Assembly: GCA_020064725.1 (NCBI GenBank)
Contig: JAGTWJ010000002.1
Location: forward strand, 2,914,001-2,978,000
From: Drechslerella dactyloides
Taxonomy: Eukaryota; Ascomycota; Orbiliomycetes; Orbiliales; Orbiliaceae
Length of the DNA stretch: 64,000 nt
Direction: 5' to 3'
Shown: piece by piece, positions 12,048 to 23,706 of the stretch
Position numbering within the stretch: position 1 is the stretch's first letter
Layout: the number at the start of each line of letters is the position of its first letter
Position numbers and translations under genes: made by a program
The notes under the pieces: generated by a model
Told to the model about the DNA's origin: nothing
Database searches by the model: none
Seen by the model: the letters and a program-made list of their open reading frames with translations, nothing else

Positions 12048-14557
12048 ATGAACGAACTTCAGCCTGTAAATTTGCTGCTTCTGGAAGCGACGGACGGCGC
12101 TTATGCCAAGACGGTCTCGATATTCAAACATCTCGCGTTCTGTAGATTCTCGACCGTATATCCCGAGGAAGCGAATTCGACAAATATCGATCCTGCGACA
12201 TTCAAACCGGAACGATTGACCGGGCTGCGGCGGTATTGTTTAAAATATACCATTGGTCAGGTGGACTCACGAAAGCCTAAACGGAACCCTTCTGTGCAGA
12301 AATCCGCTCTCCCGCTTCTTTCCATACCGAATTTACACGATGGCGGCGAGGATGCGTTTCGTGGAAATATCCGATTTGTTAAAGGTCCCTTGATGTCGAA
12401 TCCAAAGGTAATCAATAAGCAATTCCATGCCATTCACACGCCGGGCGAAGATACATTTACAATCTTGTTATTCCTTGATTGAGCGTCCCAGTACCTGACC
12501 GAAGGGACTCCTAGAGACTCTCATTGCAAAATGATATATATATGCTCACTAATTGCGTGCTATGATATGGGAATTATTAGTGAGGTGCATGGTGCTAGAT
12601 GCTGATACTATCATATTGTGCAATTTAGATCCTAGACGCCGGATACTGGCGCCGTCTCTTCAATAGCGACTCACTTCATGGCATTTGCCTTGTCATCAGT
12701 GATGAAACTTCTGAGTCCGGCACTGCGATCGATCGATGGAATGAATGGTACTCGTCAGTGTACCGTGAAATCGCCGGCAAGCAGCCCAATGCCAAAGTTG
12801 ACCTCTACGTAATATTTATTACACAACCGCTCAGAGCGCAGTTCGACGCTGCAGTCCCAGACGAAGCCACTCAGAGGATTCGACGGTTCTGTCTGCAGGG
12901 AGATGCTGTTGCATCTCACCCAGAAGAGCGGAGTTCAGATGAAGCAGACGCACACGACGGCGCGCTTACTCGGTTTCTAGAATCTGTTTTGGTGGATGTA
13001 CCAGTAAAAGCGTCTGGCAGCAAGGGCTTTATCAGACCGAGAATATCGAGTATATCCGACTCGGATGGAAAAGGCAAGGCTAGGGAGGGGGAATACCCTC
13101 CCAAGGACGGAGCTGACGCTCTCGAATCCAAGACGAACGACGACGGAAAGCGAACAAAACTCGCCGAGCTACATTTCCAGCTGACGAGCGCATCGCACAT
13201 CTTACATTACCGCCTCACTGCATACCAGGAAGACATAGATCAAGAGATTCGCGAATTACAAGCATCGCTCAAAGAGGTAAAACAGGAACTAGAGACCCTT
13301 GAGATGGATCGACAGGACTTCCAGTTCTGGACTCAGCCGGATATACCAGAAATCCTCACTGAAGTCCAAAGAACCCATACATTCAAGAACGTCTTCAAGC
13401 CAACACCGGACTTCAAAGGGACGGTAAACACCAAGTTCCCCATCCGACTCATACGATATGGCAAGGACGCAGGGCAAACTACAGGCACCTACGTCGTCAA
13501 ACGCATAGTAAATCCCACAACTTTTGAATACCATATTAAGAACGACAGGTTCAAGGACGCGCGGTGCCACATCCAGATTTGCGGCTACCGACACGAAATC
13601 AACATAGCAGATATCACAGATCTTCAGAGCAAGATTGCCGCCACGGAACCCTCCTATCAAGAGAACCTACGCAAGCGAAAGAAAATGGAGGCAGACCTTT
13701 ACGAGGCGAGCCAGGCCCAGCAGCTACTCGAGGTTTTATTAGCAAGATGCAAATCCGATCTCGAACGACTCCGAAAGCCGCATCTTCTGGACTGGGACTT
13801 TGTGCAAACTCGACGGAATGTCCTGGCTGGCAGCGTGGTTGGTCTAGCAGAGCAATTCAAACTCGCAGCAGTGATGCCCTGGGACGAATTCCTGCTATGT
13901 CTGAACTGGTCTCAGGTTTTGCGGCAATATAACATTGGAGACACATCCTGCCTTCTAGACCGGCCCGCCTTCGAGGCTCTGCAGCCCATCTGCGAAGCAA
14001 TTTCAAAGGATATGTCAAGGCGGCTGGAGATCCTGCACGACTCCCAAACGTACCGAGGGCACAATTTCGCAATGGCTGTCCACAAATATTACAATCCAGC
14101 AGTTGCATATGCGAACTTATTCTCGGACAGCTGCAGCGCAGACTCGACCGAAATCGAGGAGCTTTATAAGCTCGGAATGCAGGAAAACTGTCTATCGCCA
14201 AATCACACCGAAGAATTCGAGCGGTTGGCGATGGAAGCAGCTGCAGACGTCAACCAAGCGATATCAGAATACGAGGAACTTAGGGAAACCTCGTTTAGGT
14301 GCCTAAGGGATGGGTTCGCAGCCCAAGCATTAAAGTCCGGCCGCAATAGACTTGCCCCAAGTGCAGCCATGAGACTGCAGGAGGCTGAGAGGGATGCGAG
14401 GGCCGGCTTTGAAGCCTGCAACCAGCTTCTACTCATATCCGACAAAAATTACGTGCCGATAGGCATATATGCCGCCCTCCGCTGGTATCAAAACTCATCA
14501 ACCACCGGGACAACAGCCTCCGTCTACGGAAGATTTTGTCATATCAATGAAACATAG
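12048..14557 (+). CDS. Coiled-coil protein with degenerate GTPase-like N-terminus (copy A), 762 aa model
   Basis: The model joins exon 12048-12407 to exon 12629-14557 through a 221-nt intron (GTAATC to TTTAG, branch-like GCTGATAC near 12600), giving 763 codons. The N-terminus VNLLLLEATDGAYAKT has the layout of the strand that leads into the P-loop in fungal large coiled-coil GTPases (LLLLGETGVGKST type), but the glycine and lysine-serine positions are lost. LHGICLVISDE near the start of exon 2 matches a core strand shared with copy B (VHAICLVVEN). Two coiled-coil stretches follow (around IDQEIRELQASLKEVKQELETL and the KRKKMEADLYEA region), with a beta-rich insert between them, and then a helical C-terminus. 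The role is unknown; I expect it does not hydrolyse GTP. The splice junction is the weak point, because the exon-1 frame otherwise stops at 12480-12482. Copy B lies 750 bp downstream on the same strand. Confidence 0.65.
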
Positions 14558-15306
14558 TCCCAGAGCAATCGATTGGTTCTTTGATCGGATAATGTAAAAT
14601 GAGCGCTTGTATTGTTCGAACAATACATTAATATTATAATATCGTAGGCTTTAAATCTAAACGACTGGGATCATATCTGTGAGACGATTTTCTGCAAGTG
14701 AAATACATGAAATCTGCGAATCGAAGGTCTCAAATGAAAAGGCTGAAGGTTATGTATAGAGACGTATACGGCTATTCAATAGTCTGCAGCCCAGAGTATA
14801 AGCTGTGAACTAATCAATAATATTATCCGTAACGTAAAATACTTTGCACTGGTTCCATGTTCCAGATCATCGGCTGGCTCACAGCAAATGAAGATCTTGG
14901 GGCCGGCCGCTTGGGGGGTTGCCCAGCATGCATGCCAATGTCGCGTTTGTACCACATCCGTTAAGTAGCACATGGGCACATCTCTTTTCAGCCTCTTGAC
15001 AAATCCGCACACATCGCAGTTGATGGAAAACGTCCAAATCGATTTAAATCACGTAGCCTCGTTTATCGAATGAACTTATGAGCTGGACCACGAGACAACG
15101 AAGCATCCTCAATCCCAGATATCCGCACACTCCGCACACCAGAATCAACCCAACCCGCGTGTTCAAGTCCTTGACCATTAATTTCCCAACACGGCCGTCC
15201 AACACTACAACTTGTTGTCTCAACGCGACACTCACGTTTTCGAACCTGTCGACATTCCAAGCTAGGGCGACTTTCTTACAGCTGCTCTGGTACCGCGGCC
15301 ACGGCT
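14558..15306. other. Spacer between the two GTPase-like genes
   Basis: No credible gene. It serves as the 3' flank of copy A and the promoter side of copy B. It contains AT-rich sequence at 14590-14830. Confidence 0.55.
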
Positions 15307-17801
15307 ATGTCAGAGCCTCGGCGTCGAGATGGCGAGAATAACAGAAATATCATCATGGTCGGCCTCACTTGCGAGGCGAAGCTGTCCTTTATCCGCTCTG
15401 TCATGCAATACGCCGGCCAGAAGTACTCTGGGCAATGTCCTGAAGACAAAGTAGGATTCGACCTACAAGGCAAAGATTTCTCCGTATGCCCGATCTCGAT
15501 CTCGATTAAAGCGAACTTTGGGTACCGTAATGGTGTAAAGACATATATCGCATATGACCCCGCTACCGGATCGCGGGTAACCATGGATCAGGACAAATGC
15601 GACGAAGTTGCGGAGCTGTTGCGGACGGTGGAAGAGAAGGATTCGACAAGTGTCCAGCAACCTGCTGTGCTCGATTTCGAGAGATCTGTCGACGAGTTTC
15701 AGGAGGGTTTTATTCCCAGCCCGTCCAAGGATACCCAAGACGCCGTAAATTTGAATATATACGATATCCCTCGCCTGGGCTATTCGGCGGATATAACACC
15801 GTCGTCGAAAGATGAGAAGCCCACAGCAGAGCTGGATGAAATATTTGGGAGCCAGCCAGCCCCTCAGAGCTCGGCCTGCGCGAGCTATGCAGCAGGGCTG
15901 ACAAGGGTAACACTTGAAATAGGCAGCGTACACGCTATCTGTCTGGTGGTCGAGAACCACAAAAATTTCCGCCACGAGCTCCCGGAGCTGAAGACTTTGG
16001 TGGAAATTTTCCAAAGGGTGTTCAATAACCCTTGCTACTACATCATACACACAGGGTTCACGGAGAAGACGATGTTCGAAGCTTCGGCCCTCGGCCGGAT
16101 CTCGCAATTCAACCACTTCTTGAACATCACCGCCGTCCACTTCTTTATAACAAGTTTCCCAGAGCGAAGGAAAGGCCGCGAACTCAAGACCTACTGCGCC
16201 GAGCAGGTGCTCACCGTGTTCTTTCTATGTCTACTCTACAATTCGGACGTCGCAGTCGAAATGCTACCACCCCAAGCCGACGAATCCGTTACCCGAGAGC
16301 TCCGCGCGAGCTTGAACGAGTACCTATCCTCCCTGGAAGCCGACTACAGACGCGCGCGGGCTCACAAAGACGCTTTATGGAACCACTTGCAAGAACTACA
16401 ACAGGCGCACCAACAGGGGCCCCTCTACGCAGACTCGATCTACGTATACGAGAATGCTAAAGTCATTCCACTTGACGGACCCCCAATCCCAGCGCACTTC
16501 GTAGGACTCACCAAATCTCTAGCGAAAACTCCGGACATTTTACGGATAGTCCTACGCGCAGATGCACGGTTTTTCCACGTCGCGTTCGAGCCGCCTCTCA
16601 CGCCAGGCGAGTTGCCAGGCTTCGACTGGGCTCTATTTAACGACGATGGAATGCTGGTCTCCCGTCAAGGAGTGACGAACCTGTTTGGAGAAGGCTCGGT
16701 GGCGTACGGACGCTCGCAAAAGCTCGAGCTGACCATCCCTACCAACATGGCGGAGAATATTTTGGTGAAACTGAGACTACGCGGAGCATACGGGTCCGAG
16801 GTTGGGCAAAATCAGATCACATCTCTCCGGCAGCATATTGCCCATTGGAGAAGCAAAAGAAACGAATTTCTCAAGGATTTCAGCTCCACTAGCTTTCAAG
16901 TCGTAACGGCCCAGACGGAGCTCGATAGAATTGCCAAAGTGATCGATACGGCCAAAGAAGATTTAAGATTGATATCCGAGGCGGATCCCGCGTCAATGGC
17001 CAACCTCGGCTATCTCTCGACAAGCAACATACATCTCGCAGACTCAATCTACGGTCTCGAAAGCACGATCCCAACATCCTTACTTCCAAGCCATCAAATG
17101 GATACAAATGCCATAAAGTCAGAGCTGGCAGCTCTATATCGGAAACACGGGATAATAAAGGCTGTTGCAGACCAAACCGTCCAATTCCTACAGTCAGACT
17201 CTGGCAGAAAGCGGGTAGTCGTGAGCAGTCTCTGCAGAATACGAGCGGAACTCGAGTCGCAATTCGTAAACATTACAAACGCAACGACAGGAGACGTGGA
17301 GGCATCGAAATTGCGAAGCCAGCTCAAAGACATGATACAGGTACGAGCTTGTGACACCACCCTTCCTGCAGACGGTAGTCTAATATATCTTTCCTAATTA
17401 TGCAGCAGGATCCGGACTTGAGCAGAAAAGCCGAGCTTGCCCAGGAGCTTTGGCGAAGAGCTATGAACGAGGAGGCGCAGACCTACCCCGCGCTCTTAAA
17501 GGCTCTTGACGAGAAAATCTTGAAATCCAAGTCTACTATCAGAACGGTCAGCTCCCATATCGATAAATGGCATGCAACCAGCGTGTTCCACCAATCCTCG
17601 ATGGAGGCAATTGAATTGACGATGCAGGATTATGATAAATCCGAGCATTTCGTTGGACAATTCACGATCCTAAAGCAAGAGATTTTGAGGGAAAAGAGAG
17701 GATCGAAACCTCTTAATCCTTTCATCAAGCTTTATGAAAGCATTGCATACGCGCTGCGCTGCGTGAACCAGCCTGAGGAACAATCCCACTTCGAGAAATA
17801 A
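15307..17801 (+). CDS. Coiled-coil protein with degenerate GTPase-like N-terminus (copy B), 809 aa
   Basis: Two exons, 15307-17340 and 17406-17801, are joined by an intron with donor GTACGA and acceptor TGCAG. They sum to 810 codons. Near residue 19 the sequence VGLTCEAKLSFIRSV aligns with the GxxxxGK[ST] loop of P-loop GTPases. It keeps the first Gly and the Lys but replaces the second Gly with Ala and the following Ser/Thr with Leu. Further on, LNIYDIPRLGYS resembles the switch II strand (IDTPGLGDT type) with the invariant Gly changed to Arg. VHAICLVVEN is the next core strand. After this come coiled-coil segments (LEADYRRARAHKDALWNHLQ), a beta-rich middle with GFDWALFNDDGML, and a long helical C-terminus. 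The organisation parallels copy A, so I read the two as diverged tandem paralogues. Function is unknown. The gene converges on the MIDAS-protein gene with a 128-bp spacer. Confidence 0.8.
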
Positions 17802-17929
17802 ACGATTATATATACGCAGAGCAAGGGTTATGTTTAATCCGTGAAAATAATAACGTAGACCCAATCCATTAATCGTAAGAATCCATATGCATGGCAAACC
17901 AAAGCACAAAAGTCATTTGAACATCGTCA

Positions 17930-20900
17930 TCAAAGCTTCACACCCTCCATCTCCGACGCCAACAGCTGCCCGTCTGCCATCGCCGCCGCAACCCTCATCT
18001 CATACTTCGCCTTACCCTCCAGCGAATTCTCCTCCCAATGATGCTTATACATCTCAACCGCCTCCCCCTGCCTCCCCGCCATAGCCAGCGCAACCTTCAG
18101 CGCCTGCAAAAAACTCGGCACCAAGTCCCGTATATCTCCATCCAGATCCTTATCAAACACATCCCCCCTGCCGCCCCTGCAAACCTCCCGTCTGACCTTC
18201 AGTACAAACTCATCCACAGCGTCACCGTCGCCCTCCGCTACCAACTTGCGGTCCGTCTGTATCATCTGCTGCGACCACACACGCGCGATGCTAACGTGGA
18301 CGTTCGAATGGCGGCTCATCGGCGGCGTGGGGATCGCGGTAACCGCTGGCATGCCCGTTTGCGAGGCGGCCTTGAAGGCGTCAGTGGCACTGAAGACGGC
18401 GACGAGGTGGTCTGCGCGCGCCTGCCGGAGCGCGTCGCGCTGGCGCTCCGTCCAGTCGGCGTCGACGGGTGGCAACTCGTCAGACGGGATGAATTGCACG
18501 TTGCACTCTGCGAATCCGCAGTGCAGGACGCTGCCGCCGAAGGGGTTGGTAAACGGCATGATGCTGGTGTGGAGCGCGTAGAGCGGGGACTCCGGCTGTT
18601 CCGCGCGGAAGATGGACAGGAGCACGGGGTCCGTGAGGCTGGCGGCGAGCGCTGGGCCAGCGGCATCGAGGACGGTAGGCGCGAGGGGCTGTTTGTCGCG
18701 CATGTTCTGGAAGAAGGTCTTCGCGCGGGTGTGCGCGCGCTGGTGGTAGACGAGCCAGAATGCGAGAACCTGCACCCGCCGCATTACCCGTTCCTGCTCC
18801 TGCGGCATCCATCCTACCAGCAGCGTGGCATCAGCGGACAGGAAGGCGGTGAGATGGTCCCAGAAGACGGCGACGTCGTTGACCAGCGAGGCTGGGCCGC
18901 GGTCGTCGATTGGCACGAGCGGCATGTGGAAGCGCGCGTAGACCATGTCCAGCAGCGGTTGTCTCCACGTTTCGTCGGCGGAAGTGCTGTTCTTGAGCAG
19001 TGCCAGGTACGCGGAGGCCAGCGAATGCATCACCTTTGCGAGCCGGAGATCGCGGACGACGGCGTCGTCGAAGGACCCGAGCCGCTGACCGAAGCGCAGC
19101 ATCTGTTGGAACCCGGCGAGCGGGTAGCCGACGACCCAGCTGTCGACGCCGTGCTCGCGGAAGTCGCGCGCGGCCCACGCGATGGCTTTGGGGTATGTCG
19201 TCCACTCGCCCATCTCGTTGAATGTCTCACGGCAGCCCGTGTTCGCGAGCATGTTCGCGAGCATCCAGTCGAGCATGGCGCGCCGCTGCTTGGTCTCCGC
19301 ATCGGTCGAACCGTCGGCCACCCACGCCTTCTCCTGCAGCGTCCGGTCGAGGACCGTCATGAACAGCTGCGAGGCGGCCGGGGCACCCGTGCGCAGGCCG
19401 CCGGTGAGCGCCTTGTACAGCTGATCGATAACGTAGGATTTGTTCCCTCTCGTGAACGCCAGCGTCGGCATCACGGCGGCCAGTTCCTCGCGGAAGAGCG
19501 AGCGGCCGTTGAACGCCAACGTGCACTGGAAGCACACGAGCTGGCTGGAAATGAGGTCCTTGTTCGACTCGGCGTGGCCCACGGCCAGCGGGAAGTCGAG
19601 GCCAAAGTCGGCCGTGTTCGCGGTGCCGTCGGCTCCGGTCTTGACCGCGATGGCCATGACCTCGTTATCGCCACAGCAGACGTGGCAGTCCGCACGGTAG
19701 GCATCCGGGTCATCAAAGTCGAGAACCGAGGCTTGTATCTCGCCCTTCGCGCCGACGGTCTGCGCCCTGCGTGCACGGTTGCTGCTCCGGGCAAGGATGT
19801 CCGCCGTGTACGAAGACGCCTCGAGCTTCGCCAGGTCTTGCAGTGCACTATTCACCAGGACGTTGCGCCGGTGAGCGGCCTCCTCGGATTCCTTGGTAGT
19901 CTTTAGGGCCTCCTGGTAGTGGCGACGGTTAGCGGCGTGCGCTTCTCGCAGCTTCTCCCGCAGCGTCCCTCGCGTCCCGCTGTCGAGATCCGGGTCGCTC
20001 AGCTGCGCAACTATCGCAGAGGCGCCCGCGATATCCTCCAGCTTGACGACGACCTCCTGCATCTTCTGGGCGAGCAGGTACGCACGAAGCTCCGGCAGGC
20101 GTCCCCGCGTCTTACACGCCACGGCAAGGTTATTGAACGCCTCCTCTTCGAGCAGCTGCTCGAGGTCCCATTGCTCGAGAACCCCACCGGTCGAGAACAA
20201 CAGGTTCACATCCACCGCCATGCCATTATTGTCCTTCTCAAACTCCGCACCGAGCTTCACCAGTCCGCTAGAGAGCTCAGGACGGCTCTCCGCCGCGGGC
20301 AACATGATATCCTCCTTGACGCACAGCTCCAAAAACTCTTCTTCACCCGCCAGCTGCCTCAGCCCCTCCCAACTCTCCAGGTCCGGCATCGCATCCCCAT
20401 TGCCGGCCGCCAGTCCCGCAAAGCACCCCTTGCCCGCGACGACGTACAGCTCCCCCGTCGGCACCGCCTTGAACAATATCAGCACATCCGGTGCGTTCGC
20501 GAAGAACGTAATCCCCACGCTGATATTCAAATTCCGCGGTGCCTGTCCCTTCGCCTGCGTTATCACAAATATCGCGGGCACGCCCAGCACGCCGGTCTCC
20601 AGCGCCAGCTGCGTTAGGTTCTGCACCTCGGTCCCATACACCTCCCCGTCCGTGAGCAGGAACCACACGTCGGACCCGCCCAGCGCCTTGACCGCGTCCG
20701 TCTGCCGCAGCACACCTGTCGGCTGCGTGCCGCCGAGGTTATTGTTCCAGGCTACCGCTGCGATATCGTCGGTGACAGCACTGCAGCGGTTTCCCCATGT
20801 GACGGCTTTGTCATTCTCGTGGCCCGCGTGGAACTTTTCGACCATGGTCTTCTGGGTGGTTATAACGCGGTGGCCGTAGAAGGTCGATCCGGAGGCGTCG

Positions 20901-21031
20901 ACGGCGAAGAACTGCCGGGCGGCGCTCAACGGGATGCGCGGGACTTCCCGTTCGCTGCCATCATCCAGTGGGACTTTCCAGGCGGGCAATTTCTGGCTTG
21001 CCGTCTGGTCGAGATTTGTCTGCGGCTCCAT
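17930..21031 (-). CDS. Large protein with von Willebrand A-like MIDAS domain, 1033 aa
   Basis: A single uninterrupted exon. Residues about 40-190 read as a vWA-type fold. They contain a complete metal-ion-dependent adhesion site: DASGS (Asp45, Ser47, Ser49), Thr102 or Thr105 in GGTQPTG, and Asp128 in LLTDGEV. The family normally uses this site to bind Mg2+ and an acidic ligand in protein complexes. No signal peptide or membrane span is visible, so the protein is probably intracellular. A middle coiled coil (KLREAHAANRRHYQEALKTTKE) precedes a cysteine-containing segment (CHVCCGDN ... CFQC) that could bind zinc. The C-terminal half is helical and ends with a predicted helical bundle. I do not recognise the full-length family. 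It has a strong high-GC codon bias on the coding strand, which also produces a long antisense open frame. The gene ends 128 bp from copy B of the GTPase-like pair. Confidence 0.88.
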   Translation of the reverse strand: MEPQTNLDQTASQKLPAWKVPLDDGSEREVPRIPLSAARQFFAVDASGSTFYGHRVITTQKTMVEKFHAGHENDKAVTWGNRCSAVTDDIAAVAWNNNLGGTQPTGVLRQTDAVKALGGSDVWFLLTDGEVYGTEVQNLTQLALETGVLGVPAIFVITQAKGQAPRNLNISVGITFFANAPDVLILFKAVPTGELYVVAGKGCFAGLAAGNGDAMPDLESWEGLRQLAGEEEFLELCVKEDIMLPAAESRPELSSGLVKLGAEFEKDNNGMAVDVNLLFSTGGVLEQWDLEQLLEEEAFNNLAVACKTRGRLPELRAYLLAQKMQEVVVKLEDIAGASAIVAQLSDPDLDSGTRGTLREKLREAHAANRRHYQEALKTTKESEEAAHRRNVLVNSALQDLAKLEASSYTADILARSSNRARRAQTVGAKGEIQASVLDFDDPDAYRADCHVCCGDNEVMAIAVKTGADGTANTADFGLDFPLAVGHAESNKDLISSQLVCFQCTLAFNGRSLFREELAAVMPTLAFTRGNKSYVIDQLYKALTGGLRTGAPAASQLFMTVLDRTLQEKAWVADGSTDAETKQRRAMLDWMLANMLANTGCRETFNEMGEWTTYPKAIAWAARDFREHGVDSWVVGYPLAGFQQMLRFGQRLGSFDDAVVRDLRLAKVMHSLASAYLALLKNSTSADETWRQPLLDMVYARFHMPLVPIDDRGPASLVNDVAVFWDHLTAFLSADATLLVGWMPQEQERVMRRVQVLAFWLVYHQRAHTRAKTFFQNMRDKQPLAPTVLDAAGPALAASLTDPVLLSIFRAEQPESPLYALHTSIMPFTNPFGGSVLHCGFAECNVQFIPSDELPPVDADWTERQRDALRQARADHLVAVFSATDAFKAASQTGMPAVTAIPTPPMSRHSNVHVSIARVWSQQMIQTDRKLVAEGDGDAVDEFVLKVRREVCRGGRGDVFDKDLDGDIRDLVPSFLQALKVALAMAGRQGEAVEMYKHHWEENSLEGKAKYEMRVAAAMADGQLLASEMEGVKL

Positions 21032-22807
21032 TCTTCAATCGAAGGTCCTCTATCTCGAGGATGATATAATATATGTAAGTAATATCCGTTATAGTCCGAT
21101 AAGAGTAGACGGATAGATAGCCGTTGGATGATTCTCAACGGTAGCGATAGCGCTGCTGGTTATCGTTCGACATGACCGCTATGTTCCCCGCCGCGACGCC
21201 GGTCTTTATAGACGGCCCTCCATCGCCAATGCATCGTAGGCATGCCTATGACTACCCCGATAGTAAGAGTCAGCACCGTAACCACGCCTGAGCGCCTGTC
21301 AAATATACGTACCAGCGGACGGCGCAAATGCCTCCCGGTCAGCCTGAGCCGCAGATCTCCCCCGATGGCAAGATACCATCTCGTATCGAGCACAGGTGCA
21401 TACGTCGCCAGGCCGCGTCTACCCCGATCGAAGCTCTCAGTCGCAGTCCAGTCGGACGACGGGCGCAGTGAGTCAAGTCGCAGCTGCCGTGTGTGAAAAG
21501 CTTAGAGTGCTTAGGTCGAGCGAGCATGCAGCCCGTCTGCATTCCGGATGCCACTTCCGCACAAGCGCTGTTTGTAGCAGTCAACCTTACCCGTTGCGTT
21601 GACAATCGTGCCACGCGGGGGAAACAGTAGCTGAGGAGACGATGCGGACTCTGGACTGTGGATTGTGGATGGATGGAAGCCCGAGCTTCGCGCTGCCAGC
21701 TGCTTCCCTCGGCTACGGCTGGTCGATTGGGCCACGGGCGCATCCCAAGGCTGGCGATTTGAACTTGAATCGTTCGCTCGACCGCATCGCGGACGGAGAG
21801 CAGGCAGGGTTAGGGCGAGGGTGAGCTGGCTTCGGATACGAGCGATAAACTGCCATGGCACTAAGCACAGCCAGGCCCGCGAACTCGAAAATGTAAAAAT
21901 GCAAAAGTAAGCTCGATGCTCAGGCCATAGGCTGCGGAGACAGCGAGAGATGACAATTCTCACAGGGGGGCTGCTAGCAGCTTGGAAATTTCGATCAATG
22001 GGCAGATTTCTCCTGCAAGCATGCATTTAATCTAGAGAAGAATCACCGTCAAACAGCCAGATCTAGACGATACTACGGGCACTGCACTGCATGCATTGTT
22101 CCGGTCAATACTGCGCGCAGCAGCGGAAGGTTGAATGTATTAGATTACCAACATCAACGTGAACTTTTAGCGGTAAGAACTCAAGATATCATACACGTCA
22201 GAATAAGAATGTGTAGCGCGCACGTATCGAATAACCCTGACGATAACAACAAAGCGGCCCGATCGAGAATCCGAAGCGCAGAATTCCATGACATCACGTA
22301 AGAAAACGAATAATAAACTCAAGTCGAAGACGAACATTGCAAGCAAGCAAGTAAGCAAGAGTCTTGCCGTACCAGGGGAAGGACGAATAATATAATGATG
22401 TAAATTCCGAACCATGCACCGGAGAAAAGGAAAGCTGCAACCCGTCAGTCAAGAATAACGAATGAGACTCCGGATATAACACCGATCATAACGATCCCCA
22501 AGGATAGAAGAAAGCTATACACAAAAGAAAAAGGTCGCGAGGAAAGAGGGTGGAGAACGGAAGAAGAGACAAAGGGAAGTCGCAAACTTGGAGAATATGT
22601 TACAATAGAAACCGGAAAGCCATCTGCATCTATATCGAACGCAGATGAAAGTAGATAAAAGACCCTGAAACGCCGTACTAGCCAGAAGAATAAAGCGATT
22701 GAAGAGACGAGGGAGAAAATAAACTGTGGGCCATAGCGGGCGCCCGTTGTGCACAAGTTGGTGTCCGATTGCGCGCCCGTAGGTATTCGCGACGGAATGC
22801 ATCAGGT
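21032..22807. other. Intergenic region, no gene seen
   Basis: The 5' flank of the MIDAS gene (an AT-rich tract at 21062-21080) and the 3' flank of IES4. Only short open frames are present on both strands, with no motif or plausible exon chain. Confidence 0.5.
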
Positions 22808-23706
22808 TCATACCGGCGCAACTAGGACCCCTTCCGGTGTCGAAGCATGGACTCCATTGACCATATTCATCCCACCGGTGACGCCATTCGGAGTATTCTT
22901 CGCGTCGCTGCTGCTGGCGGTGCTTCTGACATCCTCCATCGGGACAACTCCAGCCATGGGGTCCGATGACTCGTCCTTTGGTGTCCCAACGTCGCTCCGG
23001 CCAGCAGAGATAAAAGACGCGGCGTCCGACACGGCAACCGATAAAGGCTCCTTGGGTTCTTCCAGAGCTAAAGCCGGCGCTGGCGATCCGTAGGCCTTAA
23101 CCGTGAACCTGAAGCCGGTGAAGCTCTTGAGCGTGAAGGGTGCTTTCGACCATTTCTTGCAAGGGGAACCGGTGCGATCCAGAGCGCGAAGACCGGCGTT
23201 GATTGCACCGCCAGACGATTTCGGCCCTAAACGCGACGGTGGGAGAGCTGATCCATCGTCACTGGGATGATGAGTTAGTAAGATGGACATGCGATGAGTG
23301 ATGAAACGCGATGGAAGAACGGGACGTACAGCTTTCTCTTCTTCGGTCCTGGCTTTCCTCCGCCGCCGCCGGCACGCTTCCCGCCGCGTTTTACAGCCTC
23401 GACGACGCCGTTGACCGCCTTTCCTTCCAAGTTGGGAGGTGACCCGGGACCGGTTGGTGCTGGTGAAGCTGCTAATGGGGTCGGAACCGGCGAAGCTGCG
23501 GTGGCAGGCGACATCGCGCCCAAGGGTGTCTTGTCGCCATCGGCGATGGACGCCGGCTTGGACGGAGTGCTGACTGAGTCGGCTGATGATGCGTCTACAA
23601 ACTGTCGAAGCGAAGCCGGTGAGAGCTTGAGCGTGACGATGAGTCGAGGCCTCGAGGGCGTCGAGGAAGGGGAAGCCGGTGAACTTGGAGACGATGATGA
23701 CGACAT
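22808..23706 (-). CDS. IES4: INO80 chromatin-remodelling complex subunit Ies4-like, 276 aa
   Basis: Two exons, 23706-23330 and 23261-22808 (donor GTACGT, CTAAC branch, CCCAG acceptor), sum to 277 codons. The N-terminus carries the family motif RLIVTLKLSPASLRQFV. It is followed by a Pro/Ala/Ser-rich linker and a basic patch (GGKPGPKKRKL). The conserved core is SALPPSRLGPKSSGGAINAGLRALDRTG ... CKKWSKAPFTLKSFTGFRF, which I recognise as the Ies4 signature of filamentous fungi. The C-terminal ~90 residues are low-complexity. Known role of the family: a nuclear accessory subunit of the INO80 ATPase complex, a Mec1/Tel1 target in yeast. The final half-motif differs from the usual WxxP ending (FTVKAYGSPAP here). 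Confidence 0.85.

Noticed and set aside
15463..16140. 225-codon minus-strand frame
   Set aside because: Shadow of copy B of the GTPase-like genes; no motif.
18038..19906. 622-codon plus-strand open frame
   Set aside because: It is antisense to the MIDAS protein gene, Arg/Val/Glu-rich with no motifs, and is explained by the high-GC codon bias of the opposite strand.
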